Shown here: positions 14,133 through 24,956 of the stretch, piece after piece
Layout: each line of letters starts with the position of its first letter
Numbering within the stretch: position 1 is the first letter of the stretch
From: Adiantum capillus-veneris
Lineage: Eukaryota > Streptophyta > Polypodiopsida > Polypodiales > Pteridaceae
Direction of reading: 5' to 3'
Length of the DNA stretch: 64,000 bases
Assembly (NCBI GenBank): GCA_014529385.2
Contig: CM043950.1
Location: 80,676,343-80,740,342, forward strand
Notes under the pieces: model-generated
Told to the model about the DNA's origin: nothing
The model's database searches: none
The model's input: the letters and a program-made list of their open reading frames with translations, nothing else
Translations under genes and position numbers: made by a program

Positions 14133-14991
14133 AGACTTTATACGCGTATAAAGACTAACTCTGTAATAAGGGGGTGCTACTCACAAACTGATCACCCAAG
14201 CCTGTAAAGTATTTCATGCAAAGCCTCTACACCAAATCTGGACCAAATTGGGAATGTATTGGTCATCCATCACTTCAGTTTCAAAAACAAAGTATCTTAG
14301 CCTGATTTACGGCATTAAGCTCAAGAACTCTTACCCAATTTCATGTGGGCACCTATCACGGCCTTACAAACATCATGGACTAGGTCTGCAATAAATCTAG
14401 AGCACAAATTCTCAAGTGGACTTTATACACGTATAAAGTCTACAAGCCTTGATATAGCATGCTAGCTGGGATTTTAGGCTTTTAGCACTTGCAAAACATC
14501 ATCATGAATACTCTAACATACATCAAGAACAATTGGAAGTAATATGACCATCATTTAGTCAGAAAAGCCAAACATGTGTTATGACATCTTTTGAAGACTT
14601 TCTATCACAATTCACAAGCCCAAAGTCATATTAGAGTTGATGGATACTTTACACAAGCCATACAGTATCAGCCTGGGGAATTTATCACTGTTTTACATCA
14701 ATAAAGTTTAAAATATTAATTGAGAGCCTAACCAACAATTTCTCAGCACTGGTTTGTGCACCATGTTACATACAATGCATGACTTCAATTTGGACAAGTT
14801 TGGGCTAGCTAATGAGCACTGGTAGTACAAAAACAAAAATTTCCTCTTGTGGAGTATTCTAGACCCCATCCAAATAGTCCATATCCAAATGGGAATCAGA
14901 GTTGATATTGGGTGTCCCAACCACCAAAGGAAGCTCCAGAAGAAGGCTAGGCCAAAAAACTCAATGAAAAATTCATACACGTATGAAGTCT
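14133..14991. repeat. Palindrome array upstream of the 3' ORF (copy A)
   Basis: Clear ~24-bp palindromes at 14133-14156 (centre GCGC), 14418-14441 and 14968-14991. The first spacing is 285 bp; the second is 550 bp, about two units, with a decayed trace (ATAAAG) near 14.70 kb. The same palindrome family as at 4812-6108, so copy A carries it both in its 5' leader and just before the coiled-coil ORF. The last copy has TTCATA...TATGAA where the others have TTTATA...TATAAA: both arms changed together. Confidence 0.85.
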
Positions 14992-15100
14992 CATAATGGT
15001 TAAAGAATGGATTAGAGCAAAACTTTACACTCCCAGACTTTTATCCCAACAAAAGTGACCCAAAGCTCAAAACCTATCAAATTATGTACAAGATACCCAT

Positions 15101-15660
15101 GTGAATGTTGAAGAAGCAGAAAAAGAGCTTGACACTCTTACTGCAACACTAAGGGAAGCTGAAGGAGAAAGAAACACTCTCCTGTCAGAGATGACAGAAG
15201 CAACGAGAGCAATTATGACTCTCCAAGAGCAAAAATATCAGGCTTTAGATGACTTAGAAGCAGCAAAAGATGAAGTCCTAGAGCTAAAGGACAAGTTAGA
15301 GCTCCAGGACAAAACGATCAAACGACTAAGGACTACACCTAGGATCGAAACAGCAGGTGCAGGTGCAGACGCCCAAGTCATACAAGCACTGGAGGCACAA
15401 ATCACCGCCCTACAGAAGGAACTGCGGCTAGAGCAAAGACAAAGGATGCATATCGTAGAAGGATCAGTAGCCACCAAGGAAAGAATGAGAGTAGAACACT
15501 CAGTTCTTCTGAAAGAACATGAGAACTTCAACAGAACCTAGAAACATTGCAAAATCAAATGGTTGACATGGCTGAGAAAGAAACTCAACAAGACACATTG
15601 GCAAAAAGACAGATCATTGACTTAACAAACAAAATAACGGCTTTAAGGACATAAGAATAA
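15101..15660 (+). pseudogene. Coiled-coil part of the 3' (env-position) ORF, copy A
   Basis: 15101-15541 encodes 146 residues of heptad-rich coiled coil beginning VNVEEAEKELDTLTATLREA. It matches the coiled coil of copy B (38.1-38.8 kb): both have ELKD-(Q/K)-D-(K/Q)TI-(K/Q)RL, a Ser/Thr/Ala linker, QALEAQ/YEEQM, LQKEL/IQKEL and the EGSV block. After a frameshift near 15535 the coil continues (NLETLQNQMVDMAEKETQQD) to about 15650. The globular N-terminal half seen in B is absent, so the ORF is 5'-truncated. Role unknown; see the copy B entry. Confidence 0.65.
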
Positions 15661-15826
15661 AAAACGGGGCATAGTGAGATGAGCCCATGGAAATCCCTAA
15701 AGGAGCTGAAGATATCTAGTACAAGGAAGAACAGGAGGAAACAAAGGAAGACCAAACACACACACTAATAGAAGAGGAGGAAACACGAGTGCATCTTCTA
15801 ACTACAAGGGCTTCCCTACGATGCCT

Positions 15827-16373
15827 TGTGGCCCCCACTTTAGCAACTACAAGGGCTTCCCTGCGATGCCAATAGTGTATGATTTTGACAACAACACGAA
15901 GAGAGCACCTACAATCTTCTGGGTGAGTTTTCTTGCAAACCGGGTGTTCGTTTGGTGACTTCTTTGTACCTATGGGTTCACGGCGAGTAGAACTACATGT
16001 TAGGACCATACGCCACGAAAAATTGTTTATTTTGCTACCTATCTTTACATGCGATTGTCACAAGCGGTAGTAGAAGGTGGGTTATCCAGTCACAGCCCAT
16101 AGGATATTGATCTCAAGGCAAGGAGAATATACCTTGTGAGTTTTGTGACGTTTCGAGTGTGTTTGACCTAGATTCAGTGAGTGTTAGTGTTGTAGTTTGG
16201 ATTGGCTTCACTAGTGTGATCTTTGACCTGATTTCCTTATTAGTGATTGTCTTACACGGTCGAGAAGTAGGTTCATAACCCTTTTCTTGTTTCCATGAGC
16301 CTACGGGTTAAACTTCAAGTTGTAGATTTTGTTCTTGCTATGCTAGAGTCCGCTCGTGGCATACCCGCCAACA
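15827..16373 (+). repeat. Right (3') LTR of gypsy copy A
   Basis: Matches 3712-4292 and ends GCCAACA. The true start may be at about 15790, where TGCATC follows a purine-rich AGAAGAGGAGGAAA polypurine tract. A 26-bp segment (AACTACAAGGGCTTCCCT...) is duplicated across the 5' end (about 15800 and 15846). Confidence 0.7.
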
Positions 16374-16784
16374 CTAATTGATAGACTCATCCATAAGCTC
16401 AAAACTCTTGATTAATTAATTTTAGCAAAGTGCAATTTATTTTTCTTAATGCGCAATGTAGCATTTCATAATTCTTTTCATTTACTCATGACCACAAAAG
16501 TGTTTTTCCTTTCCCTTATGCTTCATTGCCATACGGTTTAGCTTTCTACCTCATTATCGTCTTTCTTTTGCACGCACATTCTACCTCGAGCATATACCAC
16601 GACATGACTTTGTCATGTTAGAGATGACAAAGCTTAGGAAGGGGGGAATGTTAGGAGCACACAGTGGACAACCTTGAGTGATGCTATTTTTACCATGCAA
16701 TGCTTATTTTTTGACAGACATATAATTTTTTTCTTTACTTTTGATGTATTTACAGGCTCTACATAAGTTCCACATTGTATATTT
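16374..16784 (+). other. Flank of copia insertion; probable older LTR start
   Basis: No gene. At 16635-16648 a purine run (AGGAAGGGGGGAA) is followed by TGTTAGGAGC, the usual polypurine tract plus LTR start of a plus-strand element. The copia element sits 136 bp inside this putative LTR, which would resume at 22043; a TATAAAAG-containing segment at about 22130 fits an LTR promoter. Confidence 0.4.
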
Positions 16785-17106
16785 TGTAAAGAATGAGGAT
16801 GCAAGAGAGCTACACAAGACAAGCACAAAGCACACAGAGATGGAAAGCTTCTTCTTCTTCTTCACAGAAAAGAGAGTACAAAATGACTAAGTGCTAAAGC
16901 TGAAAAGTAGCACATATGTACATGCGGTCACTAAGTGTGAACTCGCTAGAAGCGTACTAGGCTGGCACTATAAGTGTAGTCCAGCTGTAGAATCACTGGC
17001 AGAGATCCTCTGTGTCGGTCACCTAACGCGCCAGTGAGTAAATGCCATAAGCGGCCAAGACCCGTAGTGGATGCCAGCTCAAGGTGTAGAGCTCGACATC
17101 TCAACA
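16785..17106 (-). repeat. 3' LTR of the copia element
   Basis: On the plus strand runs TGTAAAGAATG...CTCAACA. It carries four differences from 21721-22042 and contains a (CTT)n run. TATTT precedes it. Confidence 0.97.
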
Positions 17107-19397
17107 CTCCCCCTCGAGCTCTGCATGTCGCAGAGTCCAAGCATAGTCCGGAAACGTCGAAGCTTCTCAGCTCCGAGGGCCTTGGTAAAGATATCCGCTA
17201 TCTGCTCCTCTGTGCTGACGTAGACCAAGTCGATGTCGCCCGCCAACACTTGCTCTCGAACGTAGTGGTAATGGACCTCTATGTGTTTGGTCCTGGCATG
17301 GAACACTGGGTTCCTAGCCAACTGCATGCTGCTGAGGTTGTCACAATGGATGAAAATCTGCTGGTCCACCTGCACTCCCAAGTCCTCAAGTAATGTGCGT
17401 AGCCAAGCTACCTCGCACGCCGCAACTGCTGCACCTCTGTACTCGGCCTCTGTGCTCGATAAAGCAACCGTAGGCTGCTTTTTGCTGCTCCAAGTAACAG
17501 CAGCACTCCCAAAAGAGAACATGAAGCCACTTGTAGATCTCCTATCAACAATGCTACCTGCCCAATCTGCATCTGTATACCCATACAATGCTAATGGTGC
17601 ATCTGCTGCATAGAACAATGCGTAGTCAAGAGTACCTTGCACATACCTAAGTGTGCGTCGTACTCCATCCAAATGTGGCTTCCTCGGAAGTTGCATGAAC
17701 TGACTCTCCAAGCCTACTGTGTAGCAAAAGTCTGGCCTCGTGATAGTCAAGTAGATTAGACTACCCACAATCTTCCTGTACATGTTGACATCCTCAACAA
17801 CATCACCCTTCTCTGCACTCAGCTTTGCATTCACATCCAAGGGAATAGAAATTGGCTTACAATCAGCCATACCATACTTTGACAACATGTCCAAAGCATA
17901 CTGTCTCTGTGATAGCCATACACCCTCTGGAGTCCTGATCACTTCAATGCCAAGAAAGTAGCGCAACTCGCCTAAATCTTTCATTTCAAACTCCTGTTTG
18001 AGAAGACCCTTCATATGGTCAATCTCCATAGCATTGTCACCAACAATAATAAGGTCATCTACATATATGGTAATGACCACAATCCCCACATCACTCTCAC
18101 GTACATAGAGTGAATGATCAGCATGAGCTCTCCTAAAACCAATACTGACAAGATACTTGGCAATCCTGTCATACCATGCTCTAGAGCCCTGCTTCAAACC
18201 ATACAAAGCTTTGAGAAGTCTGCATACATAATCTGGGTAACCTGGATCGACATAACCAGGTGGCTGATCCATATACACTTCCTCTTGCAACTCACCATTC
18301 AAGAAGGCATTCTTTACATCCATTTGATGCATAATCCATCCTCTAGATGCAGTCACTGCTATGACAGCTCTCACTGTCGTCATCTTTGCCACTGGAGCAA
18401 AGGTCTCCTCATAGTCTATGCCATACGTCTGTGCATAACCCTTTGCGACCAGCCATGCCTTGTGATGCTCAATGTTACCATCAGCCTTATGCTTGGTTTT
18501 ATACACCCATTTACAGCCAATAGCTTTCTTGCCACTTGGCAATGGTACCAACTCCCATGTGTCATTTGCTTCCAATGCAGCCATCTCTTCATTCATTGCA
18601 TCATCCCAATGCACATTTCCAACTGCATCCTCAAAACATGTGGGCTCCACATCCTGTATCACCTTAGCCATGTAGGCTTGGTGATGCGCTAGATACCCAT
18701 CATAAGTCAATTTCTGAACTGGATTTCTGACTCTATTAGATCTGCGCGGTCCTGGGTCACTCCTTTGCCCTCTAGCATCTTCTTGTACTTTCCTTACACC
18801 AGGTGTCCTGACAGCTGGAATTCCAAATTCCTCATCAAGACGTTGTTCAGAACCATCTGAATCCATGTCTACATGTGAAAAACCTGATGATGCATCAACC
18901 ATAAAGGGAGGTTCATCAACCTTTTCCTTTCCTTTTCGTGATACATTCCCTGTACCTGTTGGTGGAGTAACCTGCATACGTAGTCTACCATTCCATGGTT
19001 TCTCAACAGAGCCACGAGAAGAGGAATCTTGTGGTCCACTCAAAACCTGTGACTGTGGCCTCACATTTTGTACAACCACATCATCTTTTACATCAGCCCC
19101 AATAGTGCCATGTGCATTACTGTACCAGCTGCTCATCTCATCAAAGACTACATCTCTGCTCACTCGTAATTCTCGTGTAGTAGGATTGTAGCACCTGTAC
19201 CCCTTTTGTTCAAGGGAATATCCCACAAGAATACATTTCTCTGCTTTAGGATCCAATTTCCTACGCAACTCATCTGGTACATGCACGTAAGCTATGCAGC
19301 CAAACACTTTCAAGTGTGCCAAATCAGGCTTTGTACCTGTAAACTTTTCCTCAGGTGTTACATCATGCACCGCAGCTGTAGGTGTCCTGTTCATAAT
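17079..19397 (-). pseudogene. Copia pol: integrase C-terminus, reverse transcriptase, RNase H
   Basis: 771 residues open from the ATG at 19394, in frame with the upstream part across a single TAA at 19398-19400. It begins MNRTPT, the normal join inside copia integrase, so the stop probably replaced a Tyr codon. It goes on with GYRCYNP-type integrase C-terminus and an acidic Ser-rich linker. The RVT_2 reverse transcriptase then follows (WKLVP-like ANDTWELVPLP, KARLVAKG as KAWLVAKGYAQ, QMDVKNAFLNG, YGLKQ, and the catalytic YVDDLIIVG). Next is RNase H (GYTDADWAGS, RRSTSGFMF, SSTEAEYRG, HIEVHYHYVRE). The RT and RNase H catalytic residues look intact. The frame ends 28 bp inside the 3' LTR. Confidence 0.93.
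17107..17116 (-). other. Polypurine tract of the copia element
   Basis: Minus strand CGAGGGGGAG directly before the 3' LTR start TGTTGAGATG. Confidence 0.85.
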
Positions 19398-21236
19398 TTA
19401 CACAGCTGTATTTACAGCTTCAGCCCAGAAATGATGAGGCATGTTCTTCTCATTCATCAATGCACGTGCAACCTCTGCAATGTGCCTGTTTTTCCTTTCT
19501 GCGACCCCATTCTGCTGTGGAGTATATCTGCATGTAAACTGCCTGTGTATACCATGCATTCGCAGAAAATCTGAAAAATCATTGGAGAAGTACTCTCCCC
19601 CTCCATCTGACCTCAATGTCTTGATTTGCATATCTGTCTCCTTCTCAATCATGACTTTGAAGTCTTGAAAGTGACCAAACACTTCACTTTTGTTACGCAT
19701 GAAGTAGACCCATACTTTCCTTGTATTGTCATCAATGAAAGAGACATAATACCTGCAACCATGTATACTTGCAGTATCGGTTGGACCCCAAACATCTGTG
19801 TGCACCACCTCAAGTGGCTTTTTACATACATTGCGCTCATGTGGAAATGAGCCCTTTGACTGTTTTCCAAACTGGCATGCGGCACACACTTTATGCATAC
19901 CATCCACCTTGAATTTGGGCAAACCTTTTACAATCTGTTTTGATTGCATGCTGCGCAATCTCTGCTCATTGACATGGCCAATGCGTTTGTGCCAAATGTC
20001 AACATCAGCCACAACACCTGTGCCCTGTGCAAATAATGCAGCTTTTACCTCAGGCATGTCTACATTCAGCGTAAACATTCTGCCCACACATTTGCCCTCT
20101 GTGATCAACTTACAGCCATTCTGGAAATCTTCTACATAACAGCCATTTGGATTGAAGCGAACTTGCAAACCCTGCTCAACCATTTGTCCAACAGAAACAA
20201 GATTCTTTGTAATGTTTGGGACATGAAGTACATCTGCTAAGTACTTTGATTTCCCACTCTTCGTATTTAGAGGTATGTCCCCTACATGAGCAATGGGGTG
20301 AGCTATGTCATCTCCTGTCTGCACATAGCCTGACACATCTGGTTTGCGCATATCTCTAAACCACTCTCCACGAGACGTCATGTGATTAGAGGCACCTGAA
20401 TCCACATACCAAACATCATCTTGGGTGGAATTCTCTGCAGTCATTGTATTCATTACATGTTGCATAACAAACATGCGCTCGTTTTTGCTGTCATCTGCAT
20501 CTCTGCTAGTAGATGCATAGTTGCCCTGTTCTCTCTTTCTACTTGCTTTTCCCTTTGGACAGTCACGTGACATGTGACCTCTTTCACCACAAGTCCAACA
20601 TTCTCTACTATCTGGAGTATGTTGCTGCCTGCTTGATCCTGCACCACGACCTCTTTGACTCCCCCTGCGTTGAGACTGGTTTCCCCTGCCACCTGTATTG
20701 TTTTGATTTGATTGACCTTCCAGAAATTGGCCCCTGCAACCCCTTGGGCCTCGACCACGACCTCTACCTCTACCTCTGTTGGAGTTAGAATAGAAGGCCT
20801 GTTCAGAATTATTTCTGCCATGAGAAGAAGATGTGTCAAGGTTCTTCTCCTCAAGAATAAGCATAGAAATCAAATCTTGGAACACAGGGATGTTGTCTCT
20901 TGTATTCATGGAAGACCTAAAATGTACATACTCATCTCCTAAACCATCCAAGCATGCACGGACAATGTCATCGTCTTCCACTGAGACTTTAATAGATCTA
21001 AGAGCCTCAATGATACTCTTGATCTTCAAGGCATAATCATTGATTGAAAGGTTGTTCCTCTTAACCTGATTTAGCTCCGACTTTAGTTGAAGCTTCCTGG
21101 CCTTGGTGTTCACCTCAAACACTCTGCCTAAGTTTCTCCATGCAATGGCGGGGGTTTCAGCATCCTTTAGATAGCCCATCATGCCATATGTGATGCTCAT
21201 AGAAAGCCAATACATCACTTTGCTCTGGCCTTGTTG
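19398..21236 (-). pseudogene. Copia gag C-terminal part, protease and integrase core
   Basis: About 606 residues open between two in-frame stops. It contains the UBN2-type gag helix region (LNQVKRNNLSINDYALKIKS), an Arg/Gly-rich stretch (RGRGRGRG), the zinc knuckle CWTCGERGHMSRDC, and a copia retropepsin with DSGASNHMT. The GAG-pre-integrase segment follows (DIWHKRIGHVNEQRL, CAACQFGKQ), then the rve integrase core: VVHTDVWGP (first Asp), TLRSDGGGEYFS (second Asp) and QNGVAERKNRHI (Glu). All three catalytic residues are present. It ends ...AEAVNTAV at TAA 19398-19400. Two nonsense codons are the only defects I see in an otherwise continuous frame of about 1,450 codons. Confidence 0.93.
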
Positions 21237-21428
21237 CTAGTCCCTCAAAGCTTTCCTTTGTTCTACTGTAGCATTTGCCTCGGGAATCTTTGGTTCCTTT
21301 TCATTGTCTCCTTCTACATAGTCCCAATAACCTTTTTCTTTTAGGAAATTTGTTATTCTGAACTTCCATGCAGGGTAGTTATTTTTCTCAAGCTTCTCAG
21401 TAACAATCTGACTGAAACCGTCAGACAT
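21237..21428 (-). pseudogene. Copia gag N-terminus
   Basis: 63 residues from the ATG at 21428 (MSDGFSQIVTEKLEKNNYPA), with the copia gag hallmark of Asn-Tyr/Phe-x-x-Trp (NNYPAWKFRITNFL) and ...KGYWDYVEG. It ends at TAG 21237-21239, in frame with the next segment (QQGQSKVMYWLSM), so this is a point nonsense mutation rather than a frameshift, probably from a Trp codon. Confidence 0.9.
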
Positions 21429-21700
21429 CTTGAAGCACTAAGACAAAATAGTTGCAATCTGCAAAAACCTGCAAATCTGTTGAACCTGCTATCGTGGTTC
21501 TTGTAACGCTTTCTACACTCAACGAGTGTCCACAATCAAGCGTACATACAACCACTATACTTGTACAGTAAATCTCTGTATACTGCACTTTGGAGACCTG
21601 TTCAGAAACTTGTGCGAAAAACCCCAAACTTGTTCGGCATCTGGTCGTGGATTGCGAACGAAGGGATTGTGATGCTCTTGCTCTCTTAGCCTCTCTTGCC

Positions 21701-21720
21701 TGCACCAGGCTCTGATACCA
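21701..21720 (-). other. Primer binding site, tRNA-iMet
   Basis: Minus strand TGGTATCAGAGCCTGGTGCA directly follows the 5' LTR. The first 12 bases are the standard plant initiator-Met complement. Confidence 0.95.
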
Positions 21721-22042
21721 TGTAAAGAATGAGGATGCAAGAGAGCTACACAAGACAAGCACAAAGCACACAGAGATGGAAAGCTTCTTCTTCTTCTTCA
21801 CAGAAAAGAGAGTACAAAATGACTAAGTGCTAAAGCTGAAAAGTAGCACATATGTACATGCGGTCACTAAGTGTGAACTCGTTAGAAGCGTACTAGGCTG
21901 GCACTATAAGTGTAGTCCAGCTGTAGAATCACTGGCAGAGATCCTTCGTGTCGGTCACCTAACGCGCCAGTGAGTAAATGCCGTAAGCGGCCAAGACCCG
22001 TAGTGGATGCCAGCTCAAGGTGTAGAGCTCGACATCTCAACA
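21721..22042 (-). repeat. 5' LTR of the copia element
   Basis: 322 bp, same length as the 3' LTR, four differences. TATTT follows it at 22043-22047. Confidence 0.97.
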
Positions 22043-22047
22043 TATTT

Positions 22048-23659
22048 CACGCTACCATGTTTCCTAGGATCTGTAGAGATGTGCACAGTTTTATGCATCT
22101 CATGGACGACCGGACATATTTTTTATGCCCTAGGTATAAAAGTGAAAGTTAGGTCATTTTTTACTTATCCTTTTGAGAGTAGATCTTTTATGGAAATCTT
22201 GTGAGGAAGGTGGAGTTGGTGATGGGTGTAGTAGAGCTTCCTCTTGTGATTCCACTTTTTCGATGGCATGCAATTGAAAGTTAAGTGATGTTCTTTTTCT
22301 ATCTCAGATTTTTCATTTGCGTTAATGGTGTGTGGTTGTGTTAATTAGTCTCTCATTCAATGATGGAAGATTGAGACATTTTCTCCATTTGCAATCACAT
22401 CAGAGTGAGTGTAGACATGCTAAACTAAGACCCCGTTCACGGTCTTCTTGCCGACCTTGACTTTGAAATCTAGCACTCGTGCTTTCCATGCAAAACGAAA
22501 TAGATTTGTTGTAGAGGATCTTTTCTTGCTGCATGAGAACCCAAGAAAAGTTTGCATGTCATATGTTCCTACCATTGACTATCTGTAGTGATGGCGTTTG
22601 AGATGGAAATAGAGTAGATGTTGTTGCTTGGCCTCCTTGGTAGACTAATGGTGAGGCTAGCTAGAGGAAGAGCACAGCAACCCCTAGATATTTTAGGGTG
22701 GAAAGCAGAAGAAGAAGAATCCATGGTTCTATCTGAGTGAAAGAAGAAAGAGAACTTTCTTCTAATGGAGGGGAGAATCAGTTATGAAAGCTTCCTTAAT
22801 GGATAAAAGCTTCTGGTGGGGGGAGTATGATAGCTTTTTGTAAATTTCTTTTAGTACCTTCACAGATCTCAAAGTCCGTTTACAATGGGTCCACATATGG
22901 ATACTGTCAACCCCAAAAAACAAGATGTTACCTCACATGGAATTTTTTATTCTTCACGTTTTGGAATTTTTTTTCCTATCCATGGATTTATTTCATCTAT
23001 TTTCTACATTACATTGCATTTCTTCTCATTGGACGCGCTTTCTTTTCTCTCTCTTCAATATGGACCTCTAAAAGACCTCCAAAATATTCTAATGTGTGGT
23101 TCGACAGTTGTTGCAGTTGCTTACTCAACATGGCCAAATTCTCCTAATCAAGTTATTGATGTGAATACCTTACAACAATATCTGAGTACCATCAATCCTC
23201 ATGTTGTTCATACTACCCATCACAACAATGCTTCTCATAACTCTACATGTCCTTCCCACACTCCATTAGTTCCTACTTTTGATCCTTACATTGCTTGTCC
23301 CTCTAGATTTCCTGGCAGAGTATTTGATCATATGGCATCTCAAGAATCTTCTAATATCTCATGGTGTCCCATTGCTCCATTTCCTCCTCACCATCCATTC
23401 CTCCTCCAAATGATTTTTCTCCACCTCCATAACCTAGTTATCCTCCTATGTCACCTTCTAGATATGCACTTTAAAGATATTATCTTGGTTTTCCATATCC
23501 ATCCTTGCAATGACACCGTCTACTCCGATACCTAAAGCTTTTAAAGATGAGGCTCTAGAATTAATTTTTTCACCTTTTTAAGAACTTAAGATTCAGATAA
23601 GGATTTGTGTTCTCTATAGCAGTTTAATGTGTTGTTTCATAATGGAAATTTTTTTAGGA
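22048..23659 (+). other. No supported gene; probable continuation of an older plus-strand element
   Basis: A plus-strand open stretch at 22885-23535 (216 codons) is rich in His, Pro and Ser and resembles the low-complexity N-terminus of a retroelement gag, but has no diagnostic motif. The 5' part may be the rest of the LTR interrupted by copia. Confidence 0.3.
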
Positions 23660-23961
23660 ATCCAAAATTATTAGAGTTACAACTTATCTCAAGGATAGTG
23701 CTATATATTGGCGGTATGTGTTATCACAAAAGAACATCGAACCAAAGAGTTAAAATGATATCAAGATATCTTTTTATCAAAATTCAATGAAACTTTTGAG
23801 GTTAAGTTTCTGACAAATTGGAGAAACCTTGCATGGTTCCTATTGATACATTGGACACTCACAATTAACATTTTTTAGGATACTTTCTTGCCCATCTCTA
23901 CTCTTGAGTCTTCAAGAATTCAACCTCAAGGATCAGATTACGACATATATATGTGGACTTC
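23660..23961 (+). pseudogene. Retrotransposon gag fragment, split by gypsy copy B
   Basis: From about 23675 the plus strand reads TTYLKDSAIYWRYVLSQKN then NDIKISFYQ, similar to the Retrotrans_gag core (Trp, then Phe spacing), with stops. Coding-like text resumes after copy B at 52670-52840 (LYKVTVLS-type in one frame, AKVGYYLLKNNL in another). Copy B therefore landed in an older gag and left the ACTTC duplication. Low sequence quality; call rests on pattern only. Confidence 0.45.
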
Positions 23962-24889
23962 TGTTGGACGGATACGCCGCAACGGACGTCAGCACAGCGA
24001 GAGCTCACCTAACAAGATTTGTTAGCTAAGGACAAAGCTCAACCTGCATGCGCGTGGAAGCGCATAGGGTGTCAACCTACACTCAACCGACTCCTAACTA
24101 ATTCCTACAGAGGTCTCTACCCAATGTCTAAGCTACAGCCTTGAAGAGTGCATAAGAGGAAACTTCCTACAACGCTTTCTAGAGCCGAATACCCATCAAA
24201 CAATCTCGAAACACCACAGAACTTGAAGGAGACCCTACTAACACCAATAGGTCTCTCTCCCTAAGGTCTATGAACCAAAATCCCAACCCAAAACACTTGG
24301 TGCAAAATCACGTAGGATGTCTGGCCGAAATTCACAGGTTGTCGTTTCCAAAAACTAAAGTGCCTAATGTGTAGCTCTACTCAATGCGAACGTGTGGATA
24401 TGCTGAAATGCGAAAACAGATGACATATGCTCACCGAATCACCATATGAAGCTCGTAGATGGAGCTCGCAAAACCGGACCGTACGCGCGCAAGGTAGGTA
24501 TTGGTGCGTAGCTCTCATCTAGGGCAACACGATGCACTTCTCTGCACTCGATTCTGACCATCGACGCGCGCATAGCGTTAAGATGAAGCTCTCACTCTCT
24601 CTCGTACATAGTACGCTCACTCAGAGACTTCAAAACTTTTTAAAATGACAAAAGGTCCTTTCATTAAGATCAAAAAGTGGTATAAATACCTTACAAATCT
24701 CAAACCCTAATGTTCCAATTTAACCATCTACTCAATCTAAGTGTCAAAACTGGGATACACTCTGGAAACTTCTGTAAGCCCCAATATTTACAAAGGTGAA
24801 ATGTAGGGTCTTCTCAATAAATGAATAATTACAAAAAATAATAATCCTCCGAGCAGTCATTTTCAGTAGGGTGTGTCCAGCTTCTAACA
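23962..24889 (-). repeat. 3' LTR of gypsy copy B
   Basis: Matches 51735-52664 end to end with scattered substitutions. Contains a TATAAAT-like block near 24672. Confidence 0.95.
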
Positions 24890-24901
24890 CTCCCCCTCCC
24901 C
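24890..24901 (-). other. Polypurine tract of copy B
   Basis: Minus strand GGGGAGGGGGAG directly precedes TGTTAGAAGC of the 3' LTR. Confidence 0.85.
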
Positions 24902-24956
24902 TTGCCCATGTCATCTCGGACATGGCTGTTGAGCTTCTTCTTCATCTTAGTCTTTA

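Larger units (their letters stand above)
3712..16373 (+). mobile_element. Ty3/gypsy-like LTR retrotransposon, copy A (deleted, non-autonomous)
   Basis: Two similar ~550-580-bp repeats (3712-4292 and 15827-16373) end in GCCAACA and enclose plus-strand gag, integrase, a post-integrase protease and a coiled-coil ORF. A primer-binding-like site follows the left LTR. The gag zinc knuckle (about 8903-8941) runs straight into integrase, so the first protease, RT and RNase H are missing. Many stops and frameshifts show it is old. It is clearly the same family as copy B (23962-52664): integrase tail, second protease, Trp-motif tail, inter-ORF DNA and coiled coil all match in order. No clean target duplication was found (left flank CCCAT, right flank CTAAT), so the outer ends are approximate. 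Confidence 0.8.
16785..22042 (-). mobile_element. Ty1/copia LTR retrotransposon, recently inserted
   Basis: 5,258 bp with 322-bp LTRs (16785-17106, 21721-22042) that differ at four positions by eye, about 1.2%. Both sides are flanked by the 5-bp target duplication TATTT (16780-16784 and 22043-22047). The minus strand shows, in order, tRNA-iMet primer binding site, gag, zinc knuckle, protease, integrase, RT, RNase H and polypurine tract: the copia domain order. The long coding frame is interrupted only by two in-frame stop codons (21237-21239, 19398-19400). It is the youngest element in the window. Confidence 0.97.

Noticed and set aside
17034-20942. Plus-strand frames opposite the copia pol (e.g. 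18114-18692)
   Set aside because: Antisense shadows of a well-recognised polyprotein.
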